Origin: Candidatus Zixiibacteriota bacterium
GTDB lineage: Bacteria > Zixibacteria > MSB-5A5 > DSPP01
Length of the DNA stretch: 16,165 nucleotides
Assembly: GCA_022614805.1 (NCBI GenBank)
Contig: JAKEHY010000036.1
Coordinates: 1-16,165 of the forward strand
Reading direction: 5' to 3'
In this document: positions 1-9,100 of the stretch, piece after piece
Layout: each line of letters starts with the position of its first letter
Numbering within the stretch: the first letter of the stretch is position 1
Notes under the pieces: model-generated
What the model was told of the DNA's origin: nothing
The model's input: the letters and a program-made list of their open reading frames with translations, nothing else
Databases searched by the model: none
Program-made: the position numbers and the translations under genes

Positions 1-99
1 CGCACAGCGCGCTGGGGATGAAGTCTCCCACGCAGTTCTATGCCGATTGGTTGTCAAAAATCAAGAGAATGCCTGTCCAAAATTAGGTGGGGCAGTACA
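1..99 (+). mobile_element. Right end of an IS3-like insertion sequence (partial)
   Basis: The left window edge falls inside an insertion sequence. The sequence shows the last codons of an integrase-type transposase, then a terminal-repeat-like end at about 74-99. Read inward on the minus strand this end starts TGTACTGCCCCACC and runs to TTTTGGACA. IS3-family ends characteristically start TG, carry a CTGCCCC-like block and finish near TTTTGGACA, and the orfB stop lies in or next to the right end, as here (stop at 84-86). The left end and the target duplication are outside the window, so the family call rests on one end and a protein tail. Confidence 0.65.
3..86 (+). CDS. IS3-like transposase (OrfB, integrase core), C-terminal fragment
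   Basis: An open frame enters from the window edge and ends at TAG 84-86. The visible tail reads HSALGMKSPTQFYADWLSKI. The HSALG.(K/R)(T/S)P..(F/Y) signature is the conserved C-terminus of DDE integrase-type transposases of the IS3 and IS481 families, usually preceded by an arginine-proline pair. Only 27 residues are visible, so the DDE catalytic residues cannot be checked. The stop lies inside the terminal-repeat-like sequence, as in IS3 elements. The integrase-type call is fairly safe; IS3 is preferred over IS481 because of the shape of the end. Confidence 0.65.
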   Translation, partial: HSALGMKSPTQFYADWLSKIKRMPVQN

Positions 100-342
100 A
101 AATCTTTCGCCATCTTCACTGTTCGATACCATTATTGCTCTATACGCAATGAATACCAAACCCCATTGCGTTACGGTATGGCTAAACATTTTGTTTTCAA
201 CCTGAACGGAGATTTCAGCGTGAGCCTTATGAGTGTCGAATACTTTTCTGCTAAGTTTGCCAACCTCAATTAGGATTTCAGTGCAGCTAAACCGCTTAAG
301 CAAATCATCTAAATCCTTAACCGTAAAAACTTTCTTGTCCAT
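61..342 (-). CDS. Small hypothetical protein, C-terminus replaced by IS end
   Basis: A 93-residue frame with no recognised family. The N-terminal ~80 residues are lysine- and glutamate-rich with alternating hydrophobic segments (FTVKDLDDLLKRF, EILIEVGKLSRKVF) and look like a small cytosolic alpha/beta protein. The last 12 residues (CTAPPNFGQAFS) and the stop are encoded by the IS end at 61-99, so the native C-terminus is lost or lies beyond the IS. No Shine-Dalgarno precedes the ATG, but a near-consensus promoter ends six bases before it, implying a leaderless transcript. The gene looks more AT-rich than the efflux genes beside it. Function unknown; possibly an inactive remnant. Confidence 0.5.
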   Translation of the reverse strand: MDKKVFTVKDLDDLLKRFSCTEILIEVGKLSRKVFDTHKAHAEISVQVENKMFSHTVTQWGLVFIAYRAIMVSNSEDGERFCTAPPNFGQAFS

Positions 343-348
343 CCTATA

Positions 349-376
349 ATTATAAGCATGATAAAAAACTGGTCAA
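349..376 (-). promoter_or_regulatory. Sigma70-type promoter with leaderless start
   Basis: On the minus strand TTGACC (371-376), a 16-base spacer and TATAAT (349-354) form a near-consensus promoter. The predicted transcription start, about seven bases past the -10, falls on the A of the ATG at 342, so the mRNA would have no 5' leader. It lies in the 69-base gap after the second permease gene and would uncouple the small gene from the efflux operon. Confidence 0.55.
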
Positions 377-411
377 TCGAGTTGACGAGAAGTAAGCCGC
401 ATTTAAAAAAA

Positions 412-1578
412 CTATTCCGCTCTAAGCGCGTTGATGATGTTCATCCGGGCCGCTCGCACGGCCGGGAGAAAGCCGCCGAAAAAGCCCATCAAAACGGAAA
501 AAACGAGGGCCGAGCCGACGATGGCGGTGGAAAGGGCGAAGCCGAAGGCCAGCTCGGAAAAGGTGTCCCAGTTGGTGGTGGAAACGGTGACGAAGGAGAG
601 AAACGAAGCCGCCACCAGGCCGAGGAGGCCGCCCGCCAGGGACAAAAGCACCGACTCAATCAGAAAGGCGGAAAGAATGCTGCGCCGCTGGAAACCCAAA
701 GCCCGCAGGGTGCCGATTTCGGAGGAGCGGTTGGCCACCGAGGCGTACATCGTAATCATCGCCCCGATTACCGCCCCAAAGGAAAAAATGATGCTGATGA
801 CCATACCCAGAATGTTGATGAAGGTGGAGGTGGCGTACGACTGGTCGGCGTAGTACTCCTTTTCCCGTTTGACGTCGACGGTCAGCCGTGGGTCCCCTTC
901 GAGGCGTTTCTTCAAATCCGAAAATTTGGAGGGGTCGGCCAGTTTCATGGTCATCGAGGAGACCACCGGCCGGTCGAAAGCCGCCATCATCTGGTTCACG
1001 TCCCCCCAGACCTCCGACTCAAAAGCCGAACGGTCGGCCTCAAATACCCCCACCACCCGCCATTCCCGCTGGCCGAACTTTAAGCTTCCGCCCAATTCGG
1101 CCCCCTTGAACTTATCTGCCGCCTGCCGGCCGACGATAACCTCCGACAACCCTTCCGTGAACATCCGCCCGGCTGTCAGTTTGATGTTCGGGCGGATGGC
1201 CAAAGAGACCGGTTTCACGCCCCGGACAACCACATTCACCGAGCCTGAACCGTTCCGTTTTTCCAAACTGACCACCACGTAAAGCTCCCCCGCCACCAAG
1301 GGCTTCCCATCGGCCCCGCGGGCGGCCTCCATCTGGGATTCGAGAACCCCCGCTTGGTCCCGGACGATGTAGGAAGACATTTCGTTCTGCGAGGCCTTGC
1401 GGATGATGATGGCATTGTCATCGTAGCCGGAGGCGACCATTGCCTGCTTTATCCCGTTTCCCATCATCAAAACCGCGCAGAAAACGAAAACAACCAAGCC
1501 TATCCCCAGAACGGTCAGCCCGGTGGTCAGCCGGCGGGCGAATAAATTCCGGTAGCTGTAATAGAGGGGTATTTTCAT
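412..1578 (-). CDS. ABC transporter permease, MacB/FtsX family (second permease)
   Basis: An inner-membrane permease of 388 residues with MacB-type topology: TM1 at about 20-42, a large periplasmic domain of ~210 residues, then three C-terminal TM segments at roughly 252-281, 303-330 and 350-375. The FtsX-family cytoplasmic motif RSSEIGTLRALGFQRRSIL follows TM2. Its ATG overlaps the TGA of the upstream permease by four bases (ATGA), so the two are probably translated in a coupled way and made in matched amounts. Two different permeases with one ATPase suggest a heterodimeric exporter, as in LolCDE-like arrangements. The MacA-like adaptor at the head of the operon argues for efflux through a TolC-type channel. 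Substrate unknown. Confidence 0.9.
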   Translation of the reverse strand: MKIPLYYSYRNLFARRLTTGLTVLGIGLVVFVFCAVLMMGNGIKQAMVASGYDDNAIIIRKASQNEMSSYIVRDQAGVLESQMEAARGADGKPLVAGELYVVVSLEKRNGSGSVNVVVRGVKPVSLAIRPNIKLTAGRMFTEGLSEVIVGRQAADKFKGAELGGSLKFGQREWRVVGVFEADRSAFESEVWGDVNQMMAAFDRPVVSSMTMKLADPSKFSDLKKRLEGDPRLTVDVKREKEYYADQSYATSTFINILGMVISIIFSFGAVIGAMITMYASVANRSSEIGTLRALGFQRRSILSAFLIESVLLSLAGGLLGLVAASFLSFVTVSTTNWDTFSELAFGFALSTAIVGSALVFSVLMGFFGGFLPAVRAARMNIINALRAE

Positions 1579-2732
1579 CCCACCACCCGCAAGCCATCCA
1601 CGATGGAAACCCTCGTTGCCCTAAGAATCGGGAAAACGGATGCCAGAACGCCAACCACGACCGCAAAGGCTCCGGCCAGCACCACCGTGATTGGCTTCAC
1701 CTCAAAAACCGGGAAGAAATATTTCATCGCTTCGCCAAATCCCCCCGCCATCGGGTAAATCAAAAGCATACCGAGTACTCCGCCGACGGCGGCGATGAAA
1801 AGGGACTCCCCGGCAATTAAAGAAACCAGATGCAGGGGGCGGAAACCCAAAGTCTTCAAAACGGCGTACTCCGAAATCCGCTCCCGCGCCGTCATCGCCA
1901 TCGTGTTGGCCAAAACGAGCAAAATGATGCCGATGATGAGGTAGGAAACCAGCTGCAAGCCGGTGATGATGGCCGAAGACATCGCGATAAAGGACAGCTG
2001 AAACGCTTCCTCCGTCTCCGTCAAAGTCTCGGCCAACGAATTTTTGAACAAGGCGTCAACGGAGCGGGAAATCGAAACCCCATCGGCCGGATTTGAAATT
2101 TTCATGATATACCAGCCGACCTTGCCGGCCCGCCCGGGGACGGTGGCCCGCAGGTTTTCGTCCAGCATATCCCAGCGCAGAAGGAAGGCCGATTCGTCGG
2201 TCACTTTCTTCTGGCCGCGGTAAATGCCGACCAAATGCAAATCCCAGTTGCCGGGATAAATGGTGCCGATTAACCGGATGCGGTCCCCCACCTTCCAGCC
2301 GAAGCGGTCGGCCAGAATCTGCCCGCAGATGGCCGCCGTCTTCTCCGAGTGGAAGGTGGCCAAGGCGGCTGAATCAAGAACAAATTCCGGATAAATTTCA
2401 AAGTAGGTGTTATGGTCGATGGCAAAATTGGCGAAAAAGTTTTTTGGGTCCACGTAGTAGGCCCCAAACCAATGGGCGTAGGTAACCTTCTCAACCCCCG
2501 GCACCTTGGCTATCTGGTCGCGATAGGCCAGCGGCAAAGGGAAGATGATGTTGACCGCGTTGCGGGCCACCAGCCGGTCGGGCGGAGCCGCCTCCGCCCC
2601 GGCGTACCAGGCATTGATGACCGTGCGCAAAAGCCCGAAGGCCATAACCGCTACCGCCAGCCCCAAAACGGTGAGCCCCGTGCGCAGCTTGTGACGAAAG
2701 GCGTTTTTGATGGCGAGCTTAAGAATCTTCAC
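1575..2732 (-). CDS. ABC transporter permease, MacB/FtsX family (first permease)
   Basis: A 385-residue paralogue of the next permease with the same plan: TM1 at about 20-42, a periplasmic domain to about residue 255, three C-terminal TM segments, and the family motif [19 protein letters not shown]. It starts at GTG, which overlaps the TGA of the ATPase gene (GTGA). A Shine-Dalgarno-like GGGGAG lies about five bases upstream inside the ATPase gene, supporting this start. It has none of MacB's N-terminal ATPase domain; that domain is encoded separately upstream. It presumably pairs with the second permease as a heterodimer in the inner membrane. Confidence 0.9.
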   Translation of the reverse strand: MKILKLAIKNAFRHKLRTGLTVLGLAVAVMAFGLLRTVINAWYAGAEAAPPDRLVARNAVNIIFPLPLAYRDQIAKVPGVEKVTYAHWFGAYYVDPKNFFANFAIDHNTYFEIYPEFVLDSAALATFHSEKTAAICGQILADRFGWKVGDRIRLIGTIYPGNWDLHLVGIYRGQKKVTDESAFLLRWDMLDENLRATVPGRAGKVGWYIMKISNPADGVSISRSVDALFKNSLAETLTETEEAFQLSFIAMSSAIITGLQLVSYLIIGIILLVLANTMAMTARERISEYAVLKTLGFRPLHLVSLIAGESLFIAAVGGVLGMLLIYPMAGGFGEAMKYFFPVFEVKPITVVLAGAFAVVVGVLASVFPILRATRVSIVDGLRVVG

Positions 2733-3403
2733 GACAGCTCCCCTTTATCCAAATGCTTCTGGATGCGCGCCCGCTCGGCCGCCCGCGGGTCGTGGGTTAC
2801 CATTACAATGGTCTTTTTGAATTCCGAATTGAGCCGCGAAAGCAGGCTCATAATCTCCTCCGCCGACTGCTTGTCCAAATCTCCGGTCGGCTCGTCCGCC
2901 ACGATGACGGTCGGGTCGGTGATGATGGCCCGGGCAATCGCCACCCGTTGCTCCTGCCCGCCCGAAAGCTGGCGGGGATAATGGTGCATCCGGTCGGCCA
3001 ACCCTACGATACCCAAAGCGGTTTCGACGTGCTTTTTCCGTTCCACTGCGGACAGATTGGTCAAAAGCAACGGGAGTTCCACGTTTTCATAGGCGGTTAA
3101 AACCGGAATCAGGTTGTAAAACTGGAAGACAAAACCGACGTGCCGCGCCCGCCATTTCGCCAGTTCGCTTTCTCCCAATTGGGCCAAGTCGGTGCCGGCC
3201 ACCCGTACGGCCCCCTTGGTCGGCCGGTCGATGCCGGCGATCATATTTAATAAAGTGGTCTTGCCGGAGCCGGAAGGCCCCATTAAGGCGACGAACTCCC
3301 CTTCCGGAAGCGAAAGACTCAAATTCCGCAAAACCGGTATTTCCAAGCTGTCCCGGTAGTACGACTTGGAAAGCGTTTCAATCTGAATAATCGGCTCGGC
3401 CAT
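2729..3403 (-). CDS. ABC transporter ATP-binding protein, MacB/LolD type
   Basis: The 224-residue cytoplasmic ATPase that powers the permease pair. All core motifs are intact: Walker [10 protein letters not shown] (42-50), Q-loop glutamine at 94, signature LSGGQ (146-150) followed by EQRVAIARA, Walker B VIVADE (166-171), D-loop GDLD (174-177) and the switch histidine at 204. Length and motif style match the LolD/MacB ATPase group, which drives mechanotransmission-type export from the periplasm rather than substrate passage across the inner membrane. A GGGAAGGAAA Shine-Dalgarno precedes the ATG. The gene lies 38 bases after the adaptor gene, with a 28-base palindrome between them. Confidence 0.93.
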   Translation of the reverse strand: MAEPIIQIETLSKSYYRDSLEIPVLRNLSLSLPEGEFVALMGPSGSGKTTLLNMIAGIDRPTKGAVRVAGTDLAQLGESELAKWRARHVGFVFQFYNLIPVLTAYENVELPLLLTNLSAVERKKHVETALGIVGLADRMHHYPRQLSGGQEQRVAIARAIITDPTVIVADEPTGDLDKQSAEEIMSLLSRLNSEFKKTIVMVTHDPRAAERARIQKHLDKGELS

Positions 3404-3417
3404 ATATTTCCTTCCCT

Positions 3418-3445
3418 GTAGGGGTTTGATTAATCAAACCCTTAC
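3418..3445. repeat. 28-base intercistronic palindrome
   Basis: A near-perfect palindrome between adaptor and ATPase genes. Its 20-base core GGGTTTGATTAATCAAACCC (3422-3441) is perfect, and GTA/TAC arms extend it across one mismatched pair. It overlaps the TAA stop of the adaptor gene (3442-3444). In RNA it would form a hairpin or cruciform inside the operon. It has no U-tract, so it is not a typical intrinsic terminator; it looks like a REP-type dispersed repeat or an mRNA-stability element. Confidence 0.7.
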
Positions 3446-4638
3446 TCTGATGTCTTAATTTTCATTCCGGTCGTCAAACTTCCCGGCGGCGTAAGAACCA
3501 CCCGGTCGCCCGAATTTATGCCTTCTTTGATTTCCGTCAAATCCCCCAAAACCCGCCCCGTGACAACCGGCGCGCTTTGAACGGTGGTTCCTTCCACCCG
3601 AAAAACCATCTTGACCCCGTTGCGCAAAGTCACCGCCGAGTTCGGTACGGCGACCACCGGAGCTTCATTCTGTCCCGCAAGCTTGGTATCCTCCGGCAAA
3701 AAATTCACCTTGGCGCTCATTTCCGGCAAAACCCGCCGGTCGCGGGAGACAAAGGCCACCTTGACCAAAACGGTGGCCCGCGAGCGGTCGGCGGTCGGCA
3801 CGATTTTATTCACCCTTCCCGGATAGCGGGTATCCGGATAAGCATCCAAAGTTATTTCGCAGGGTAGCCCCGCCCGCACCCGTTCAATGTTCGCCTCCGC
3901 CACGTCCGCTTCCACTTCGAGCGAGTTCATATCCGCCAGGGTGACCACCGCCCCGCGCGAGGAGCCGGTCGAAGCCATGGGTGCCACCATCTCTCCCACT
4001 TCGGCTGACTTGGTCAAAACCGTGCCGTCGAAGGGAGCCCGAATCAAGGTGTTTTCCAAAGCCACCTCGGCCGAGCGGACCGCCGCTCGGGCGGAGGCCA
4101 CACCCGCCACCGCTCGTTGATATCGGGCTTCGGCTCCTTCGAACTCCAACTGGCTTATCCCCCCCGTTTCCAAAAGCTTTTTCTGCCGCTCATAAAAGCG
4201 GGTCGCCTCGGTCGATTCCGCCCGCGCCTGCATTAAGGAAGCTTTGACCCGCTCCACCTCGGCGGCGAAGTCGTCATTTTCCAAACGGGCGACTATCTGT
4301 CCGGCTCGCACCCGATCCCCTTCGACCACGCCCAGATAGGCCAGCCGTCCGGTCGCCTTGGAGGCGACCGCCGCCTGCCGTTGCGCAACGACATAGCCGG
4401 AGGCGGTCAAAAGCGCCTGCGCCTGGCTGCCGGTGATGAGGGTGGCGGAGCCAATCTGAACGGTCAGCCCCGGCGTTACGCTTCGCATCAGAAGAAAATA
4501 TCCCAGTAGCAGAATAGGAACAACGGAAGCCGCCAAAGCCCATTTCCACCATTTGCGCGGCGGCTTGTATTCGCTTCCTCGGTCAATTCGCAGGGAGGAT
4601 AAATCCGGTTTCGAACTTTCCACTTTCGTTTCTAACAT
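3442..4638 (-). CDS. Periplasmic adaptor (HlyD/MacA-type) of the ABC exporter
   Basis: A 398-residue membrane-fusion protein anchored by one TM helix near residues 33-51. After it come a lipoyl-like domain half (VAQRQAAVASKATGRL...VEGDRVRAGQIVARLEN), an alpha-helical hairpin of roughly 75 residues (EVERVKASLMQARAE to RAAVRSAEVALENT), the second lipoyl half (IRAPFDGTV), a beta-barrel domain and a membrane-proximal domain. Such adaptors link the inner-membrane transporter to a TolC-type outer-membrane channel. It is the first gene of the operon adaptor-ATPase-permease-permease. The ATG at 4638 has no clear Shine-Dalgarno, and an in-frame stop lies just upstream, so the true start is this ATG or a GTG a few codons in. 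Confidence 0.88.
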   Translation of the reverse strand: MLETKVESSKPDLSSLRIDRGSEYKPPRKWWKWALAASVVPILLLGYFLLMRSVTPGLTVQIGSATLITGSQAQALLTASGYVVAQRQAAVASKATGRLAYLGVVEGDRVRAGQIVARLENDDFAAEVERVKASLMQARAESTEATRFYERQKKLLETGGISQLEFEGAEARYQRAVAGVASARAAVRSAEVALENTLIRAPFDGTVLTKSAEVGEMVAPMASTGSSRGAVVTLADMNSLEVEADVAEANIERVRAGLPCEITLDAYPDTRYPGRVNKIVPTADRSRATVLVKVAFVSRDRRVLPEMSAKVNFLPEDTKLAGQNEAPVVAVPNSAVTLRNGVKMVFRVEGTTVQSAPVVTGRVLGDLTEIKEGINSGDRVVLTPPGSLTTGMKIKTSE

Positions 4639-4724
4639 ACAAAACTAATCTGCGATTTGCTATTCAGTTCTCTTCCCTCTCTTTTGCCAAATTTGCTCCC
4701 CCTTCATCCATTTTATCCGACCAC

Positions 4725-4757
4725 TGACCGTCACTTATAAAAAATGACTGGCAGTCA
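4725..4757. promoter_or_regulatory. Candidate repressor operator (TetR-like paired palindromes)
   Basis: Two related palindromes sit together: TGACTGgCAGTCA at 4745-4757 (6-base arms, one-base centre) and TGACcGTCA at 4725-4733. Both are built from TGAC/GTCA-type half-sites. The larger one covers about +8 to +20 relative to the predicted start of the efflux promoter, where a bound repressor would block transcription. Compact TGAC...GTCA palindromes are typical of TetR-family sites controlling efflux operons. No TetR gene is in the window, so the binding protein is inferred. Confidence 0.5.
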
Positions 4758-4770
4758 ATTATTACGCCCG

Positions 4771-4798
4771 AGTATATTAAAAGTTTCAAGCTTGTCAA
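4771..4798 (-). promoter_or_regulatory. Sigma70-type promoter of the ABC efflux operon
   Basis: On the minus strand TTGACA (4793-4798, perfect -35), a 16-base spacer and TATACT (4771-4776, one mismatch to the -10 consensus). It points at the adaptor gene and leaves a leader of about 125 bases before the ATG at 4638. It lies in the 269-base gap after the metallophosphoesterase gene, the longest gene-free stretch in the window, and separates the RND and ABC operons. Confidence 0.65.
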
Positions 4799-4907
4799 TA
4801 AATTTTCCGATTTCCTGGTAACCTGCTGCCAAAAAATAAATTACAACCTTGTTAGGACTTTTTGAAACTGGTCACCTATTGAACGAAAGCGCAACTTTGA
4901 TAAGTGG

Positions 4908-6191
4908 TCAAGCTGTTGTAATCGAGCGTCTTCCTTTGCGTAGGGTAATAACCGTCACCTCCGGCCAGATGCCAACCCGTCCGGGAAAACCTAAGAAGCC
5001 GAAGCCGCGGTTGACGTATAGAAGTTTATCCCCTTCCTGATATAACCCCGCCCAGCGAGGGTAGCGGTACTTCACCGGACTCCATTTCCAGCCCGGAATT
5101 TCGATGCCGAACTGCATCCCGTGGGTATGGCCGGCAAGCGTTAGGGGAATTCGTTGCGGAAAATCCAGCGTTTCCCCATCCCAGTGGGAAGGGTCGTGGG
5201 ATAAAAGAATTTTGAAAACCGAAGGGTCGACCCCAAAAGCCGCTTTTTTCAAGTCCCCATACTGCTTGAAAGGGCGCCGCCCCCAGTTTTCGACGCCCAG
5301 AAGGGCAATGCGTCCGTTCCCTTTGGCAATTTCCGCATTTTCGTTCAGAAGCAGCCGGAACCCCAGTTCTTTTTGAATCGCTTTCAAATCCGCAAAGTTT
5401 TTTTCCTTCTCCTCCGGTGAACGCCAGTCCACGTAGTCGCCGTAATCGTGATTCCCCGTAATCGAGAATTTACCCCAAGGAGCTTCGAAGCCGCCGAACA
5501 TTTTCATCCATCCCTCCATTTCGGCGGCCCGGTTGTTGACCAAATCGCCGGTGAAAACCAAGAGGTCCGACTCCTGCGCCCGAATTAAATCAACCCCCTT
5601 TTGCACCGCCTTCTTGTCGTCAAAACTGCCGACATGGATGTCGGAAACCTGGGTGATGGTGAAACCGTCGAACGCCTCCGGCAAATCGTCGAAATACAAG
5701 GTCTCTTTTCGCAGCCGGAAGTCGTATTTCCCAAGGGTCACGCCGTACAAAATCGAGGCGAACGGCACGCTCGCCGCCAAAAGCCCCAACTGGCTGATGA
5801 ATTTTCGACGGGACTCAAAAATCTCCGGCCGCGCCCCCGGCTTCAAACCCGCAAACCGGTGGGCGAAATAAACGAAAACCGAGCGCAAAAGCCGGTACAA
5901 ATCCTCCAGCGCCAGAAAAAGGGCAAAAGCCAGTTTGGGCAAATAGGTGAAAAGAAAAAAAACGAAAAGAAACACCATTAGCCGAAAGCGGCCGCTGGAT
6001 ATAAAGAAAACGGCAGAAACCCCCGCAAAAAAGACGAAACTTAATCCGCAATAACCGATGTGAATGAACCGCCTGGTTATCACACGGGAAAACCGGCTCG
6101 TCAAAGTCCTTATCCCTTGAAAAACGTACCAGTCAATCAGAACCAGCGAGGAAAGGAAAACCGCCAGCCACACCCAGCCCATACTCCTCAC
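4908..6191 (-). CDS. Membrane-anchored metallophosphoesterase (YkuE/YaeI-like)
   Basis: A 427-residue calcineurin-like phosphoesterase. Hydrophobic segments lie near residues 4-22, 48-66 and 72-97, followed by SRRKFISQLGLLAASVPFA (128-145), a twin-arginine-like motif before another hydrophobic stretch. The catalytic domain has every metal-binding motif: D184/H186 (SDIHVG), D216 (GDLVNN), N247/H248 (GNHDY), H332 (LSHD) and H355/H357 (GHTHG). Relatives act on phospholipid or UDP-sugar phosphoesters at the envelope; the substrate here is unknown. The GTG start overlaps the TGA of the RND gene (GTGA); an ATG three codons in is an alternative. As last gene of the RND operon it may adjust envelope lipids when the pump is expressed, which is inference. 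Confidence 0.87.
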   Translation of the reverse strand: MRSMGWVWLAVFLSSLVLIDWYVFQGIRTLTSRFSRVITRRFIHIGYCGLSFVFFAGVSAVFFISSGRFRLMVFLFVFFLFTYLPKLAFALFLALEDLYRLLRSVFVYFAHRFAGLKPGARPEIFESRRKFISQLGLLAASVPFASILYGVTLGKYDFRLRKETLYFDDLPEAFDGFTITQVSDIHVGSFDDKKAVQKGVDLIRAQESDLLVFTGDLVNNRAAEMEGWMKMFGGFEAPWGKFSITGNHDYGDYVDWRSPEEKEKNFADLKAIQKELGFRLLLNENAEIAKGNGRIALLGVENWGRRPFKQYGDLKKAAFGVDPSVFKILLSHDPSHWDGETLDFPQRIPLTLAGHTHGMQFGIEIPGWKWSPVKYRYPRWAGLYQEGDKLLYVNRGFGFLGFPGRVGIWPEVTVITLRKGRRSITTA

Positions 6192-9100
6192 GTCTTTCGC
6201 ACCCCTCCACCGATTGAAACGGTCTCCACGGTCGGCTCAAACGCCGGCGCCGGCGTGCCGGCAGGCTTCCGCTCGGTGGAGAAATAGGAATAAACCGCCG
6301 GGATGACGTACAAAGTGAGCCCGGTTGAAAATAAAAGCCCGCCGATGACCCCGATTCCCATCGACATCCGGCTCTCCGAGCCGGCCCCCAGCGCCAGAGC
6401 GATGGGCAAAGTGCCCAGAATGGTGGACAAGCTGGTCATCAGAATCGGGCGGAAGCGGGACGCCGCGGCATCCTTCACCGCCTCCAGCATCGGCAGCCCG
6501 GCGGCCTTGCGCTGGTTGGCGAACTCCACGATGAGAATTCCGTTTTTGGTCACCAGCCCGATGAGCATGACCAGGCCGATTTGGCTGAAAATGTTTAAGC
6601 TCTGGCCGAAATACCAGAGGGTCAAAAGCGCCCCGGCCAAAGCCAGAGGCACGGTGAACATGATGATGAACGGGTCGCGAAAGCTTTCGAACTGGCCGGC
6701 CAGAACGAGATAGGTCAAAAGCAAGGCTAAAATAAAAACGAAGACCAAACTGGAAGAGCTTTCGGCAAAATCCCGCGCCGCTCCAGAAAGCGAAGTGGAA
6801 AAGCTCTCGTCCAAAAGTTTGTCGGCGATTTCATCCATCGCCGCAATTCCCTGGCCGAGCGTATATCCCGGCGAAAGCCCCGCCGAGACCGTGGCGGAAA
6901 TGTAGCGGTTGAAGCGGTAGCGCTGGGGGGGATTGGCCTGCTCCGAAACGGTGACCAAATTGTCCAGTTGCACCAACTCCCCCCGCCGGTTGCGCACGAA
7001 AAGGGATTTCAAGTCCGCCGGTTCATCCCGGTTCGGCCGGTCCAGCTGCCCGATGATTTGATACTGTTTTCCGTCCCGGATGAAATTGCCGTAGCGCTGC
7101 CCGCTCAAGGCCAGTTGCAAAGTCTGGGCCACGTCCAAGACCGAAACCCCCAAGGCCTGCGCCCGCGTCCGGTCGATTTCCACCACCAGCTCCGGCTTGT
7201 TGAATTTCAAATCGAAATCCACCGCGTCGAAAACGGAATGGTCGCGCGCCTCCTCCACAAATCGCGGCAGCACAGCTTTCAGCTTCTCCAGATTGGGGGC
7301 TTGGAGGACGTACTGCACCGGAAGCCCGAAGCGCGCTCCACCGCCTCCCACGCTGATGGTCTGCTCCTGCGACACGACCGTTCGCGCATCGGTAAGCTGC
7401 CGCGCGGCGGCCGAAAGGGCACCGTGAATTTCCTTCTGGCTCCGCTCCCGCCGGTCCGGGGTTTTCAGGGTGATGAACATAAACCCGGAGTTGACCCCTC
7501 CGCCCCCGCCCGTGACCGAGACCAGCTCCTCCATCTCCGGCACGACCGTTTTGGACGTCGCGATTAAGCGGTCCAAATAGGCGTCCATCTCTTCAAACGA
7601 GGTTCCCTCCGGCGCGGTGGCCGAAACCCGCAGGCGGCTGCGGTCCTCCATGGGCGCCAGTTCCCGCGGCAAAACGGCGCCAAACAAAACGACCAGTGCG
7701 GCGGCACCGCCCAGACAGGCAAACCCCAGCCACCTCCGCTGCATAAAGCGGTCCAAGCTCCGGCGGTACCCGGCCGAAAGCCTTTGGAAAAACGGTTCCG
7801 TCCGCTTGTAAAACCGGCTGTGCTGGCGGTGGCGCAAAATTTTGGTCGCCAGCATCGGCGTCAAAGTCAAAGCCACGAAGGCGGAGATGACCACCGCCCC
7901 GCCCAAAACGATGCCGAACTCCTTGAAGAGCCGCCCGGTCAGCCCCTCAAGGAAAATAATGGGCATAAACACGGCGACCAGGGCGACGGTGGTGGAGATG
8001 ATGGCGAAGAAAACCTCCCGCGAGCCGGAAAGCCCGGCCTCCACCGGCTCCCGGCCGGCCTCGATTTTGGTGAAGATGTTTTCCAGCATCACGATGGCGT
8101 CGTCCACCACCAGCCCGATGGCCAAAACCAGCCCCAAAAGGGTCAAAACGTTGATGGAAAAACCGGCCGCATACATGATGAAAAAAGCCCCCACCAAAGA
8201 GACCGGGATGGCGGCGATGGGGATGATGGTCGTGCGCCAGTCCCGGAGAAAAAGATAGATGATCAAAAGCACGAGCAAAAAGGCGATGAAAATCGTTTCC
8301 ACCACTTCGGCGATGGAGGACCGGATGTAGCGGGTGGTGTCGAAAACCACACCCACTTCCAAATCGGGCGGCAGCTCCTTTTTTATCTGCTCCACCCGCC
8401 GGTAGGCCTCGTTGGAGATGGAGATGTGGTTGGAGCCCGGCTGCGGCACCACCGCCACCGCCACCCGCGGCCCCCGCATCCCCTTGGAAGCAGAGCGCTC
8501 GTTTTCGGTCCCCAAAACGGCATACCCCACGTCCCGGAAACGGATAACCTTCCCCCCCTCCTCCCACAAAATCAGGTTGTTGAATTCCTCCGGGTCGGAC
8601 AAAAGCCCCAGCGTGCGCACCGCGAGTTCCACCCGGCTCCCCTCGATGCGGCCGGAGGGAAGCTCCACGTTCTCCCGCGCCAACGCGTTGCGCACGTCCA
8701 GAGGGGAAAGCCGGTGGGCGGCCAGCTTCTGCGGGTCAACCCAAAGCCGTATGGCGTAGCGTTTCTCCCCGAAAATCCGCACTTCGGAGACGCCGGGAAC
8801 GGTCTGCAGCCGCTCCTTGAAGATGGTGCTGGCAAAAGCGGAAAGCTCCAGCAAGTTCCGCCGGTCGGAGCTGACGTTCCAAACGATAATCGGGTTGGCG
8901 TCGGCGTCCGCCTTGGCCACCACCGGCGGGTCGGCGTCCGGCGGCAGGTTGCGCACGGCTCCGGCAACTTTGTCCCGGATGTCGTTGGCCGCCGTTTCCA
9001 AATCCACCTCCAGGTCGAACTCCGCCGTAATGGAGCTCCGCCCCTCCCGGCTGGTGGAGGAAAGGGTGCGGATTCCCGCCACGCTGGAAATCGCCTCCTC

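Noticed and set aside
412-420. Intrinsic terminator after the ABC operon
   Set aside because: On the minus strand a T-run follows the stop, but the only stem before it (CGCT-TAG-AGCG) has four pairs and is too weak and too far to call.
358-1083. Open frame of 241 codons on the plus strand
   Set aside because: Antisense to the second permease; low-complexity Gly/Arg/His content and no ribosome-binding site.
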